From Changchengzhania lutea (GTDB taxonomy: Bacteria > Bacteroidota > Bacteroidia > Flavobacteriales > Flavobacteriaceae), in contig NZ_CP039456.1 of assembly GCF_006974145.1 (NCBI RefSeq), forward strand, positions 4,066,959 to 4,130,958: DNA of 64,000 nucleotides. The letters run 5' to 3'. How positions within the stretch are numbered: the stretch's first letter is position 1; the number at the start of each line of letters is the position of its first letter. This document shows positions 16,317-25,522 of this stretch, piece after piece. The notes under the pieces are model-generated. The model was not told where the DNA came from. It saw only the letters and a program-made list of their open reading frames with translations, and searched no databases. The translations under genes were made by a program, and so were the position numbers.

Positions 16317-16847
16317 TTATATTGTTTTACTAAATGCTTCTACCTTATTTTTTAATACCTTATCTAATTCTTTATTGACGATTTTCCCTTCTGAAAAATT
16401 ATCATTAAAAGATGGTAAAGAAAAGTCTGAAACAATATGACCTCCCATATACCCGAAACGTCCTTTTGCTATATCTAAAACAGTTGCTCCTCCTCTAGCC
16501 CCCGGAGATGTTGCCATGAGCAGCATAGGTTTTTCACTCCATAGTTTGCCATCAATTCTAGACATCCAATCAAATAAATTTTTAAATACGGTGGCATATG
16601 CTCCATTATGCTCTGCTAAAGACAATATAATGCCATCAGACCCTTTAATAAGATTTAAAAATCGATGCGCATCGTCTGGAATGCCTTTTTCATTTTCTAA
16701 ATCGATATCATAAATTGGTAAATCAAAATCATTTAAATCCAAAATTTCAATGTTTACGTTATCAACCAAACTTGAAGCATAGGTTGCTAATTGTTTATTA
16801 ATTGACGTATTGCTATTACTTCCTGCAAAAGTTATTATGTGTTTCAT
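16317..16847 (-). CDS. NAD(P)H-dependent FMN reductase
   Basis: This 176-residue flavodoxin-like oxidoreductase starts with GSNSNTSINKQL (about residues 9-20), the phosphate-binding loop for FMN. LSLAEHNGAYATVFKNLFDW (around 76-95) matches the flavin-ring and substrate loop of the NADPH-dependent FMN/quinone reductase family. TSPGARGGATVL follows. It probably reduces quinones, azo compounds or chromate using a bound flavin. It is the first gene of the operon with the GNAT and MarR genes. Its promoter has a -7 box and a -33 TTG with the palindromic operator lying across the -33, which suggests induction by MarR release. Confidence 0.92.
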   Translation of the reverse strand: MKHIITFAGSNSNTSINKQLATYASSLVDNVNIEILDLNDFDLPIYDIDLENEKGIPDDAHRFLNLIKGSDGIILSLAEHNGAYATVFKNLFDWMSRIDGKLWSEKPMLLMATSPGARGGATVLDIAKGRFGYMGGHIVSDFSLPSFNDNFSEGKIVNKELDKVLKNKVEAFSKTI

Positions 16848-16867
16848 ATTCTGTAAATTTTATTAGT

Positions 16868-16898
16868 CAAAGATATAAAAAATAGTTTTATATTCCAA
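16868..16898 (-). promoter_or_regulatory. Promoter of the FMN reductase/GNAT/MarR operon
   Basis: On the minus strand TATCTTTG (16868-16875) matches TAnnTTTG, and a TTG at 16896-16898 lies 20 bp upstream of it. Both elements have the expected Bacteroidota spacing. The -33 element is inside the palindrome at 16889-16906. Confidence 0.65.
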
Positions 16899-16906
16899 GG
16901 AATATA
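16889..16906. promoter_or_regulatory. 18-bp inverted repeat overlapping the -33 box, candidate MarR operator
   Basis: TATATTCCAAGGAATATA has perfect 8-bp arms with a two-base centre and covers the -33 TTG of the operon promoter. It shares TATnTTCCnnGGAAnATA with 15510-15527. Confidence 0.72.
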
Positions 16907-16920
16907 TTTCCATGTAATAT
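16903..16920. promoter_or_regulatory. Imperfect second operator-like site
   Basis: TATATTTCCATGTAATAT overlaps the end of the main palindrome. Its left half (TTTCCATG) matches the pirin site while the right half is degenerate. It may give a second, weaker contact for the regulator. Confidence 0.35.
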
Positions 16921-17026
16921 TTTTATTGTTTCTTTAAGAAACGTTATACCAATCAATTTAAAATATATAGATTCCTATTTCACGTGAATAGCAACTTTTG
17001 TACATTAGCAACAAACTAAATACTAC

Positions 17027-18655
17027 ATGGATATTAACTTCAATAAAAACGAAGATCATAATAAACTTTTAATTTCAGAACTTAATAGACGTCTTGCAAA
17101 AGTAAGTTTGGGTGGTGGTAAATCGCGTATTGAAAAACATCATGGAAAAGGGAAATTAACAGCCCGAGAGCGTATCGATTATTTATTGGATAAAGGCTCC
17201 AAAGCCATTGAAATTAGTGCATTTGCAGGAGAAGGTATGTATGAAGAACACGGCGGTTGTCCTTCAGGTGGTGTAGTCATCAAAATTGGCTATGTAAAAG
17301 GAAAACAATGTATTGTGGTCGCCAATGATGCCACGGTTAAAGCTGGTGCCTGGTTTCCCATTACTGGAAAAAAGAATTTAAGAGCTCAGGAAATTGCCAT
17401 AGAGAATAGATTACCCATTATTTATCTGGTAGATTCTGCAGGTGTGTATTTACCTTTACAAGATGAAATATTCCCAGATAAAGAGCATTTTGGGCGTATT
17501 TTTAGAAACAATGCCATAATGAGTAGTATGGGCATTACACAGATTGCTGCCGTTATGGGCAGTTGTGTTGCGGGCGGCGCCTATTTACCAATTATGAGTG
17601 ATGAGGCTTTAATAGTTGATAAAACGGGAAGCATCTTTTTGGCAGGGAGTTATTTAGTGAAAGCAGCCATTGGTGAAACTATAGATAATGAAACGCTAGG
17701 TGGTGCAACCACCCATTGCGAAATTTCAGGAGTTACGGATTATAAGGCGAAAGATGACAAAGACGCTTTAGACACCATAAAAAACATTATTGATAAGATT
17801 GGTGATTTTGATAAGGCAGGCTTTAACCGAAGCGATGCCAAAAAACCCAAGGAAAATCCAGAGGAAATCTACGGTATTTTACCAAAAAGTCGTGCAGACC
17901 AATACGATATGTATGACATTATAAAACGTTTGGTTGACAATTCAGAATATGATGAGTACAAGGCTGGCTACGGACAAACCATTATTACAGCCTATGCTAG
18001 GATTGATGGTTGGGCAGTGGGCATTGTGGCCAACCAACGCAAACTGGTAAAAACCAAAAAAGGTGAAATGCAATTTGGAGGGGTGATTTATAATGACAGT
18101 GCCGATAAAGCCACTCGCTTTATAGCCAATTGCAATCAGAAAAAAATTCCGCTGGTGTTTTTGCAGGACGTTACAGGATTTATGGTAGGTAGTAAAAGTG
18201 AGCATGGTGGCATTATAAAAGATGGGGCTAAAATGGTGAATGCGGTGAGCAACTCCGTGGTTCCAAAATTCACAGTTATTATCGGGAATAGCTATGGCGC
18301 TGGTAATTATGCCATGTGTGGAAAAGCCTATGATCCCAGACTAATTGTGGCATGGCCAAGTGCAGAACTTGCGGTTATGAGTGGTAATTCGGCAGCTAAA
18401 GTATTGTTGCAAATAGAAAAAGCATCGCTTTTAAAGAAAGGTGAAAAAATTACCCCAGAAAAAGAAGATGAACTTTTTAATAAAATAAAAGACCGTTATG
18501 ATAACCAAGTGTCTCCGTATTATGCAGCAGCACGAATCTGGACCGATGCCATTATTGATCCATTAGATACTAGAACCTGGATTAGTATGGGTATCGAGGC
18601 AGCCAATCATGCTCCTATTGAGAAAAAATTTAATTTAGGGGTTTTACAGGTTTAA
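17027..18655 (+). CDS. Acyl-CoA carboxylase carboxyltransferase (beta) subunit
   Basis: The 542-residue carboxyltransferase has both crotonase-like halves. The N-domain contains KLTARERIDYLLD, GGCPSGGVV and MGSCVAGGAYLP. The C-domain contains QDVTGFMVGSKSEHGGIIKDGAKMV, GNSYGAGNYAMCG and WPSAELAVMSG. These are hallmarks of propionyl-, methylcrotonyl- and geranyl-CoA carboxylases. The early DYLLDKGS and VDSAGVYLPLQDEIFPD wording resembles methylcrotonyl-CoA carboxylase, but substrate choice is uncertain. No biotin carboxylase/BCCP partner gene is adjacent, so the alpha subunit must lie elsewhere. Its TAA shares a base with the ATG of the MFS gene, so the two are translationally coupled. Confidence 0.92.
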   Translation: MDINFNKNEDHNKLLISELNRRLAKVSLGGGKSRIEKHHGKGKLTARERIDYLLDKGSKAIEISAFAGEGMYEEHGGCPSGGVVIKIGYVKGKQCIVVANDATVKAGAWFPITGKKNLRAQEIAIENRLPIIYLVDSAGVYLPLQDEIFPDKEHFGRIFRNNAIMSSMGITQIAAVMGSCVAGGAYLPIMSDEALIVDKTGSIFLAGSYLVKAAIGETIDNETLGGATTHCEISGVTDYKAKDDKDALDTIKNIIDKIGDFDKAGFNRSDAKKPKENPEEIYGILPKSRADQYDMYDIIKRLVDNSEYDEYKAGYGQTIITAYARIDGWAVGIVANQRKLVKTKKGEMQFGGVIYNDSADKATRFIANCNQKKIPLVFLQDVTGFMVGSKSEHGGIIKDGAKMVNAVSNSVVPKFTVIIGNSYGAGNYAMCGKAYDPRLIVAWPSAELAVMSGNSAAKVLLQIEKASLLKKGEKITPEKEDELFNKIKDRYDNQVSPYYAAARIWTDAIIDPLDTRTWISMGIEAANHAPIEKKFNLGVLQV

Positions 18656-19926
18656 TGAAAGACAAAAACAATAAACAGCCCATATACATTATTATCTTAC
18701 TCATATTGGCTGGAGAAGCAGTGTTTATTTTACCTTTTGTTCTGGCACGTATTTTTAGACCTACATTTCTAGAGTCTTTTAGCATTGACAATTTTCAGTT
18801 AGGGACTTGTTTTTCAATTTACGGTATTATCGCTTTAGTCTCATATTTATTTGGTGGCCCTTTGGCTGATAAATACAATCCTAGGGTTTTAATGAGTATT
18901 GCCCTATTTATGACGGCTTTAGGCGGATTTTATATGGCGACCTATCCCTCCTATTTACATATGAAATTCCTTTTTGGATATTGGGGATTTACAACTATTT
19001 TCCTTTTTTGGGCGCCTATGATTAAAGCTACCAGATTGTGGGGCGGTACTGATAAACAAGGGCTTGCCTTTGGGTTTCTAGATGGTGGTCGCGGACTTGT
19101 AGCTGCAAGCTTTGGGGCAGTTGGTGTGCTCGTTTTCTCCTCATTTATGACTCATGATATTGCTGAAACTACCTTATTGGAACGACAAGAAGCTTTCAAA
19201 TATGTGATTCTATTTTCATCCATAGCCATTGCTTTTATCGGTGTTTTAATTTTAATATTTTTAAAAACACTTAATTCCAAAGAAGCAGTCCGACCTAATG
19301 CCCCACTAACCCTATCCAATTTTAAAAGTGCTCTGAAATTTAGATCCGTGTGGTTATTGATGATCATCATTCTTTGTGCTTACTTTGGATATAAAATGAC
19401 TGATGTGTTTAGTTTATATGCAAAGGATGTGATGCTATATAATGATATTGAATCAGCTACTATAGGCACCACGCTGTTGTATATTAGACCTATTATAGGT
19501 GTGGTTATTGGCTTACTTGCCGATAAAACAAAGGCCTCTTTATGGCTCATTATTGGTTTTATCTTAATGCTAATAACAAGTGTGATTTTTGCTTCTGGAA
19601 TTATCTCAGAGTCACTGGTTTTCCTGTTTTTTGCATCTATCATTTTCATGGCACTTGGTGTCTATTCTGCTCGGGTATTGTATTTTGCAACCCTTCAAGA
19701 AGCTAATATTCCACTTGCTTTAACAGGAACTGTTGTTGGTTTGGTATCTATTATCGGTTACACACCTGATATTTTTGCAGGTCCTTTGATTGGCTATTTG
19801 TTAGACAGCTATCATGGCGAATTAGGACATCAATACGCTTTTTTTGTTATGGCTTTGTTTTCAATTTTAGGAGGGGTCGCTTCTATCATTTTTTATTCTC
19901 ACACAAAGAAAATTAAAAAAAAGTAA
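18655..19926 (+). CDS. MFS transporter
   Basis: The 423-residue carrier has about 12 hydrophobic segments and the MFS loop motif in GGPLADKYNPRVLM (near residues 62-75), repeated weakly in GLLADKTKASLWL in the second half. It resembles the nitrate/oxalate-formate or organic-acid type of carriers, but I cannot assign a substrate. The start overlaps the stop of the carboxyltransferase gene by one base, suggesting a linked function such as uptake of a branched acid or export of a product. The C-terminus is a lysine-rich tail. Confidence 0.88.
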   Translation: MKDKNNKQPIYIIILLILAGEAVFILPFVLARIFRPTFLESFSIDNFQLGTCFSIYGIIALVSYLFGGPLADKYNPRVLMSIALFMTALGGFYMATYPSYLHMKFLFGYWGFTTIFLFWAPMIKATRLWGGTDKQGLAFGFLDGGRGLVAASFGAVGVLVFSSFMTHDIAETTLLERQEAFKYVILFSSIAIAFIGVLILIFLKTLNSKEAVRPNAPLTLSNFKSALKFRSVWLLMIIILCAYFGYKMTDVFSLYAKDVMLYNDIESATIGTTLLYIRPIIGVVIGLLADKTKASLWLIIGFILMLITSVIFASGIISESLVFLFFASIIFMALGVYSARVLYFATLQEANIPLALTGTVVGLVSIIGYTPDIFAGPLIGYLLDSYHGELGHQYAFFVMALFSILGGVASIIFYSHTKKIKKK

Positions 19927-19947
19927 CCGCTTCACAAGCTATGTTTA

Positions 19948-19955
19948 TAACTTTG
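19948..19955 (+). promoter_or_regulatory. Bacteroidota -7 box upstream of mutS2
   Basis: TAACTTTG matches TAnnTTTG, 27 bp before the mutS2 ATG. No obvious -33 TTG is seen at standard spacing. Confidence 0.45.
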
Positions 19956-19982
19956 CCTTCAACCTAAAGTACCAGCACCCAA

Positions 19983-22148
19983 ATGATTCATATTCACGAG
20001 AAAACATTACAAGATTTAGAATTCGCGACTGTACTTAAACAGGTAAGTGAGCTTTGCATTACACATTTAGGTCATGAGCAGGCATTGCAAATTAGTCCGT
20101 TAAAGACTAAAGAATTACTACTTGAGAGTTTAGGATTAACTAATGAGTATGTATCGTCATATGATAACGATAACCGCATTCCTAATCATGGGTTTGATGC
20201 CATTAGCAAGGAATTACAATTACTGCGCATTGAAAACACCTATTTAGAGGTTCATGGGTTAAAGAAGATTGTATCTATTTCACTAACGGTAAATACGATT
20301 ATTACTTACATTAAAAAACTAGAAGAATATTATCCTCAGCTAAACCAGCACTGTGCGCATATAGAAGTCACTAAGGTTATTATCGAAAAAGTGGATGCTA
20401 TTGTAGACCGTTTTGGAGATATTAAGGACAATGCTTCCAATGTGCTTTATGACCTTCGCCAGACGATAAATAAGATTAAAGGAAAAATAAATCAAAGTTT
20501 TACAACAGCTTTAAATACCTATCACAATCTTGATTATTTAGATGATATTAGGGAGTCCGTAGTAGAAAACAAAAGGGTTTTGGCCGTAAAAGCGATGTAT
20601 CGTAGAAAGGTAAAAGGTGCCATAATGGGCGGAAGTAAAACGGGAAGTATTGTATATATAGAACCTGAAATGACCTTGCAACATTCACGGGAACTCAATA
20701 ATTTAGAATATGAGGAACATGAGGAGGTTATTCGGATTTTAAAAGAGGTCACCAATTTTATACGCCCGTACTTACCACTGCTAGAAAATTATCAAGCTTA
20801 TTTAATGGATATGGATGTGATTTCGGCAAAAGCGAAATATGCCAAATCCATGAATGCCATTCTTCCGGAAATATCTGAAGACCGAAGTATGTATTTGCGA
20901 GATGCCTACCATCCGCTGCTCTATTTAAACAATTTAGAAAAGAAAGAAAAAACATTTCCGCAGACCATCGGTCTAAAACAGGATAGTAGAATCATCGTGA
21001 TTTCTGGTCCCAATGCTGGTGGAAAAAGTATCACACTTAAAACCATTGGGCTGCTTCAAGTGATGCTACAAAGTGGTTTTTTAATCCCTGTGCATGAGCG
21101 TAGCAAGGTATGTTTATTTGATAGAATATTAAGTGATATTGGTGACAATCAATCCATTGAAAACCATTTGAGCACCTATAGCTACCGTTTAAAACAAATG
21201 AATTATTTTCTTAAAAAGTGTAATAAAAACACCCTGTTTTTAATAGATGAATTCGGTACAGGAAGTGACCCCGAACTTGGTGGTGCTTTAGCGGAAACCT
21301 TTTTGGAGGAATTTTATCACCGGGAAGCTTTTGGAATTATCACGACGCACTACTCCAATTTAAAAATTTTGGCTAATGAATTGCCATATATGCTCAATGC
21401 CAATATGCTTTTTGATGAAAAAACATTAGAGCCGCTTTATAAATTAGTCATCGGTCAAGCCGGAAGTAGTTTTACGTTTGAGGTGGCACAAAAAAACGGT
21501 ATCCCATACAGTTTGATTAATCGCGCAAAAAAGAAGATTGAGCGCAGTAAAGTGCGTTTTGATGCCACTATTGCCAAACTTCAAAAAGAACGGTCTAAAT
21601 TAGAAAAAACGGGGCAATCGCTTAAGTTGAACGAAAAGAAAAAGATAGATGAAGCCGATAAGCTCGAAGAAATTAATGCGAAAATTCAGAAGAAATTAGA
21701 AAGCTATCAGGAATTATATGACAGTAACCAGCGCTTGATTTATTTAGGACAAAAACTCAATGATGTTGCAGAAAAGTATTTTGATAATAAACAGAAACGC
21801 GAGCTCATGGCAGAACTTTTCAAAATTGTTCAGATTGAAAATTCAAAACGCAAAAAAGTTTCGGTAAAACAGAAAAAGCAGATAAAGGCCAAAGAAACAC
21901 AGGTTAAGCAAGAAGCTGAAAAGAAAGTGGAAGTTATCCGACAAAAGAAAAAGAAAGCTAAAGAAAAAGCGATTGAAGCTCCCAAACCTAAACCCATTTT
22001 AAAAATTGGCGACCGTGTTAGAATGCATGATGGTAGAGCTATTGGAAGCATAGATACTATTGAAAAAAACAAAGCCATCGTAAATTATGGCATGTTTACA
22101 ACCAACATCAATTTAGATTTATTAGAACTTGTTGAGCGCAGAAAATAA
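19983..22148 (+). CDS. MutS2-type DNA mismatch/recombination ATPase lacking the Smr domain
   Basis: This 721-residue MutS2 homologue has helical clamp and core regions (about 1-330), Walker A GPNAGGKS at about 341-348, the STYSYRLKQMNYFL block, Walker B LFLIDEFGTGSDPE near 420, THYSNLKIL, then a long charged coiled coil (about 515-660, very rich in Lys and Glu) and an SH3-like end (LKIGDRVRMHDGRAIGSI). Classical MutS2 continues into an Smr nuclease domain. Here the protein stops after the SH3-like segment with no frameshift sign, so the Smr domain is absent. Family members act on recombination intermediates or collided ribosomes. Its role without Smr is uncertain. Confidence 0.9.
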   Translation: MIHIHEKTLQDLEFATVLKQVSELCITHLGHEQALQISPLKTKELLLESLGLTNEYVSSYDNDNRIPNHGFDAISKELQLLRIENTYLEVHGLKKIVSISLTVNTIITYIKKLEEYYPQLNQHCAHIEVTKVIIEKVDAIVDRFGDIKDNASNVLYDLRQTINKIKGKINQSFTTALNTYHNLDYLDDIRESVVENKRVLAVKAMYRRKVKGAIMGGSKTGSIVYIEPEMTLQHSRELNNLEYEEHEEVIRILKEVTNFIRPYLPLLENYQAYLMDMDVISAKAKYAKSMNAILPEISEDRSMYLRDAYHPLLYLNNLEKKEKTFPQTIGLKQDSRIIVISGPNAGGKSITLKTIGLLQVMLQSGFLIPVHERSKVCLFDRILSDIGDNQSIENHLSTYSYRLKQMNYFLKKCNKNTLFLIDEFGTGSDPELGGALAETFLEEFYHREAFGIITTHYSNLKILANELPYMLNANMLFDEKTLEPLYKLVIGQAGSSFTFEVAQKNGIPYSLINRAKKKIERSKVRFDATIAKLQKERSKLEKTGQSLKLNEKKKIDEADKLEEINAKIQKKLESYQELYDSNQRLIYLGQKLNDVAEKYFDNKQKRELMAELFKIVQIENSKRKKVSVKQKKQIKAKETQVKQEAEKKVEVIRQKKKKAKEKAIEAPKPKPILKIGDRVRMHDGRAIGSIDTIEKNKAIVNYGMFTTNINLDLLELVERRK

Positions 22149-22149
22149 C

Positions 22150-22566
22150 ATGATAGAAATCCCAAAAGACAAAAAATTAATTTTATTTGATGGTGTTTGC
22201 AACCTTTGCAATAGCGCTGTTCAATATATTATCAAATATGATAAGGCAAATCTCTTTTTATTTGCGCCATTACAAAGTGAGGTAGGCAAAGCGCTTATTG
22301 AGGAGCATTATATTGATACCTCAAAAATGGATTCCATACTCTTATATACACCAGGAAAAGGCATGGATTATAAATCTACTGCCGCTTTAAAAATTGCTCA
22401 CCACTTAGGGTTTCCACAACATTTAATGAGCATCTTTTTTATAATACCACCATTTATTAGGAATTGGGTTTACGATTATATCGCTAAAAACAGATACAAA
22501 TGGTATGGAAAACAAGAGGCTTGTATGATTCCTACGCCAGAATTAAAAAGTAAATTTTTAGATTAA
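22150..22566 (+). CDS. DCC family thiol-disulfide oxidoreductase-like protein (DUF393)
   Basis: This 138-residue DCC family protein is named for the DxxCxxC motif, here FDGVCNLCNSAV with Cys17 and Cys20. LFAPLQSEVGKALI and the later RNWVYDYIAKNRYKWYG are typical family blocks. The family has a thioredoxin-like fold and is presumed to act in thiol redox, although substrates are unknown. The ATG at 22150 starts one base after the mutS2 stop. An earlier in-frame TTG inside mutS2 adds seven residues and was rejected. The gene ends two bases from the convergent ATP-grasp gene with no terminator visible between. Confidence 0.9.
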   Translation: MIEIPKDKKLILFDGVCNLCNSAVQYIIKYDKANLFLFAPLQSEVGKALIEEHYIDTSKMDSILLYTPGKGMDYKSTAALKIAHHLGFPQHLMSIFFIIPPFIRNWVYDYIAKNRYKWYGKQEACMIPTPELKSKFLD

Positions 22567-22568
22567 TT

Positions 22569-23612
22569 TTATAGCGTGGCCAACTGCACGTTTTGTAAAT
22601 AATCGCCATACATATTTTTATAGTGCACCTTCTTTTCGATAGCTTCAATAACCGGGGTGTTAAAATCTGCATCATACATCTGGCTAGATACATTTAATCC
22701 GCCAGGACTAAACACATTAATTTCCATAAGCTTGTCACCTACGATATCTATACCTACGAGAAACATTCCATCTTGCACTAATTTAGGTCTTACAATGTCT
22801 GCAAGCTTCATAATTCTATCGGTCATTTTTACAGCAGCTGGTTTTCCGCCGGCATGAATATTACTTCTAATATCCCCGGATGCATTCACCCGTTGCATCA
22901 TCGCATATTTACCATCGGCAGATTCCAAAGGCTTACCGTTCATAAGGAACAGGCGGGTATCACCCCCTGTGGCTTCTTTCAAATATTCTTGTGCTATCAC
23001 ATAGCCATCCCTAGCAATAGCATCAATGGTTTGTGATAAATTATGTTCATTCTTTTTGTCCATCATAAACACATTGGTTCCGCCAGAGCCTTGTAGCGGT
23101 TTTAATATCATTTTTTGTTTCTGTTTTTCAAAAAAGCCCCTGATTTCATCGTGATCTCTGGATATAATTGTTTTTGGCCTCACGATTTCTGGAAAATGCT
23201 GAAAGTACATTTTGTTTACTGCACTGGCTAAAGTAGTAGGATGATTAATTACAATAACGCCGTTTCGCATGGCTATTTCACCAAATATAGATGCTGCATT
23301 ATAGGCCCAATCACGTTCATTAATTTCATCCGCGGGATTGTTTCTCAAAAATAAGACATCTAAATCTTCAGAAGAAATTCTTGAAAATTCTTCTTTTTGA
23401 ACCGCTTTAAAATAAGTTTCCTGACTTTTGAAATTCCCTTCCTTTAATGTTTTACATCGTACTGAAAGATGCCCTTTTGAGGCATAGGATAATTCTCCAA
23501 CACCAATATAATACACATTATGTCCTCTTTTATGGGCTGCATACCCCAATCCAGGTGTGGTATAATTTGGCTTTTCAGTTTTATGATCATTTATAATGAA
23601 GGCAAGTTTCAT
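22569..23612 (-). CDS. GshB-like ATP-grasp ligase (copy 1)
   Basis: The 347-residue protein has the glutathione synthetase (prokaryotic GshB) layout: N-terminal substrate domain with LGYAAHKRGHNVYYIG and FLRNNPADEINERDW, then an ATP-grasp core with ILKPLQGSGGTNVFMM (nucleotide loop), GGDTRLFLMNG, DIRSNIHAGGKPA and the metal-binding end EINVFSPGGLN. All of these are conserved in GshB. A neighbouring gene in the same operon is a second, divergent GshB-like ligase, so at least one may use a substrate other than gamma-glutamylcysteine. No gshA or gshF is nearby. It is the last gene of the five-gene operon, 71 bp after the metallopeptidase. Confidence 0.88.
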   Translation of the reverse strand: MKLAFIINDHKTEKPNYTTPGLGYAAHKRGHNVYYIGVGELSYASKGHLSVRCKTLKEGNFKSQETYFKAVQKEEFSRISSEDLDVLFLRNNPADEINERDWAYNAASIFGEIAMRNGVIVINHPTTLASAVNKMYFQHFPEIVRPKTIISRDHDEIRGFFEKQKQKMILKPLQGSGGTNVFMMDKKNEHNLSQTIDAIARDGYVIAQEYLKEATGGDTRLFLMNGKPLESADGKYAMMQRVNASGDIRSNIHAGGKPAAVKMTDRIMKLADIVRPKLVQDGMFLVGIDIVGDKLMEINVFSPGGLNVSSQMYDADFNTPVIEAIEKKVHYKNMYGDYLQNVQLATL

Positions 23613-23683
23613 GATGCGTTTATTTAGTTAATGGATATTCATACAAGGTAGAGGTACTCTAATCAAAAAGTGAGCCCTATCGA

Positions 23684-25522
23684 TTAATTTGTTAGCTCTG
23701 TTATTTCAATACCTCTCCTTAAGTGCTTTAAACGCTTCTTAACTTCTTTTCTTTCTAAAAAGCGAGGTAACTCAGGTTGCTTCAGTACGCCTCTATGTAG
23801 CAACTCTTCTATTAAATCAATATGGTTTAAATTGAATTTACCAGTATATAAATTCTGCAAATTACCGCCCTCTTTTAAATACTTCAACACATCAATTAGT
23901 CCAGCAAGATAAACGGCATCCTTTGTTAATCCTCCGCCGCGGTAAACCCGCATTGAAATATAATAGGATATGCGATCTGAAAACGCATATTTTTTTCTTA
24001 ATAAATTAAAGGTTTCAATAAAGTCTGCACCATTGGTCATTGATTTAACAGCCATAACTCGACCAGCTAATAAACGCAACCTGTTAACGGTAAGCCCGCC
24101 AACCAAAAATTCAGCTATTACGGCAAGTCCTTCTTGCAGTTGATCATAGCCTTCAAAACCTTCATACATTTGACATAAAGGCTGTCTTTTTCCATTGCAA
24201 TATGTAAGTATATGCGTGCCAACTTCATGCTGAATTAATGCATCTGCGCGACCTTCATCAAAAGAGATTTCATCATTTATTAACAATTTACTTTTAGACA
24301 CCATGATGCCAGCAATATCATTTCTTATTTCCAGAGATAATTCTATATCAGGAAACTTTTCATTATAATAATGCAATTCTTCCTTAGCAAGTGCTGCGAA
24401 TTCATGACAATTTAATCGTCTTTTATTTTTAACGTTTTGGCTTTTTGGATAAGCTTTTAGTATTTTTTTGGCTTCTTTGATGACATTTTTTTTTGAAACC
24501 CCATACAAACTCTCACCAACAAATCTGAAATTTTTAGTACCACGCTCTTCCAGCATGGTTAATTGTTTTTCAATTTCCAACCGCTTCCCTCTAAGGATAT
24601 ATGCGATGGTAGGATCTTCAATGTCGTCTATGGGTAAATTATAGAGTTTACGTTTTTCTAGCTCAGGATCTAAGGCAATCAATCTATATTTAAACGATGG
24701 CGTTTCTTTAAAATTATTATCCCTAAACCGCTTCCATTCCTCGTTACTGTTTACAGGTGTGGCACGTAATAAAAATGACATACCTTCATTAATCTCTGCC
24801 AACTCTCTATCTGCTTTCGCCGTCACTTCACTAATATGCGTCTTACCTAAAATGAGGTAATTATTAAAATGATCTGAATTTTGAATCCGGATAAATTCAT
24901 AGGCAGCGCGTTTCACCGTTTCTGAAAATACGATATGAAACTGTCTAAAAAATAATGAATACAACTCATCCGTTTCCAAATTTTTATAAAGAACAGGAAT
25001 AGATACGCCAATAACTAAAATTCCCGATTTTTTTGCATCTTCATCGTTAAGTAACGGAGACAAATTTTTTGGGTGCCTAACCATGCTCGTGCTGATACTA
25101 GAAGACAAATTTGGATAAATTTCACTTAAAGACTCAAAGCCTTCCTGCAAAGCTTTTAAGGTTCCTGGCGCTTTGGCTTTAGGACAACTAATTTTAAACT
25201 CTGAAGACTCAAAATCGTTATCTGGCCAAAATTCCAATATTAAAAACGTTTCGAACTTTTTTTCAACCAAATGTTTGATGGCCCTTAATAAAGGTGAGAT
25301 ATCAATAGTTTCATCTACTATTATATAAGATGCTTGTGTTTTTAGAAGCCTAGCAAAATGGACATCTGGCTTTTTATACCTAAAAACACAGATATATGGC
25401 AATAACTTGTCTATATGAAGCAAGCCGCCTTTTGGCAATATTTGATTTAATGGTAAATGATGGCTAATTCCACCACAAATTTGTTCGATTATTTGATCTT
25501 CGATCGTATTTTCTTCCAACAT
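23684..25522 (-). CDS. QEGLA-motif metallopeptidase (DUF1704/TIGR02421, MATCAP-like)
   Basis: The 612-residue protein carries a zinc-peptidase motif HEVGTH (His432, Glu433, His437) and, 26 residues on, QEGLA (463-467) in YDQLQEGLAVIAEF, which together define the QEGLA or DUF1704 family. Bacterial members are often labelled flavohemoglobin expression-modulating, a name with little biochemical support. Eukaryotic members (MATCAP) remove C-terminal tyrosine from tubulin. The N-terminal 300 residues are mixed alpha/beta with no recognised domain. The gene abuts the preceding amidohydrolase gene with zero gap, so expression is coupled. A peptidase acting on a small peptide or C-terminus made by the operon's ligases is my inference. 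Confidence 0.88.
   Translation of the reverse strand: MLEENTIEDQIIEQICGGISHHLPLNQILPKGGLLHIDKLLPYICVFRYKKPDVHFARLLKTQASYIIVDETIDISPLLRAIKHLVEKKFETFLILEFWPDNDFESSEFKISCPKAKAPGTLKALQEGFESLSEIYPNLSSSISTSMVRHPKNLSPLLNDEDAKKSGILVIGVSIPVLYKNLETDELYSLFFRQFHIVFSETVKRAAYEFIRIQNSDHFNNYLILGKTHISEVTAKADRELAEINEGMSFLLRATPVNSNEEWKRFRDNNFKETPSFKYRLIALDPELEKRKLYNLPIDDIEDPTIAYILRGKRLEIEKQLTMLEERGTKNFRFVGESLYGVSKKNVIKEAKKILKAYPKSQNVKNKRRLNCHEFAALAKEELHYYNEKFPDIELSLEIRNDIAGIMVSKSKLLINDEISFDEGRADALIQHEVGTHILTYCNGKRQPLCQMYEGFEGYDQLQEGLAVIAEFLVGGLTVNRLRLLAGRVMAVKSMTNGADFIETFNLLRKKYAFSDRISYYISMRVYRGGGLTKDAVYLAGLIDVLKYLKEGGNLQNLYTGKFNLNHIDLIEELLHRGVLKQPELPRFLERKEVKKRLKHLRRGIEITELTN

Noticed and set aside
16993..17000. 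AACTTTTG before the carboxyltransferase gene as a promoter
   Set aside because: It fails the TA at the first two positions of TAnnTTTG, so it is not listed as a -7 box.
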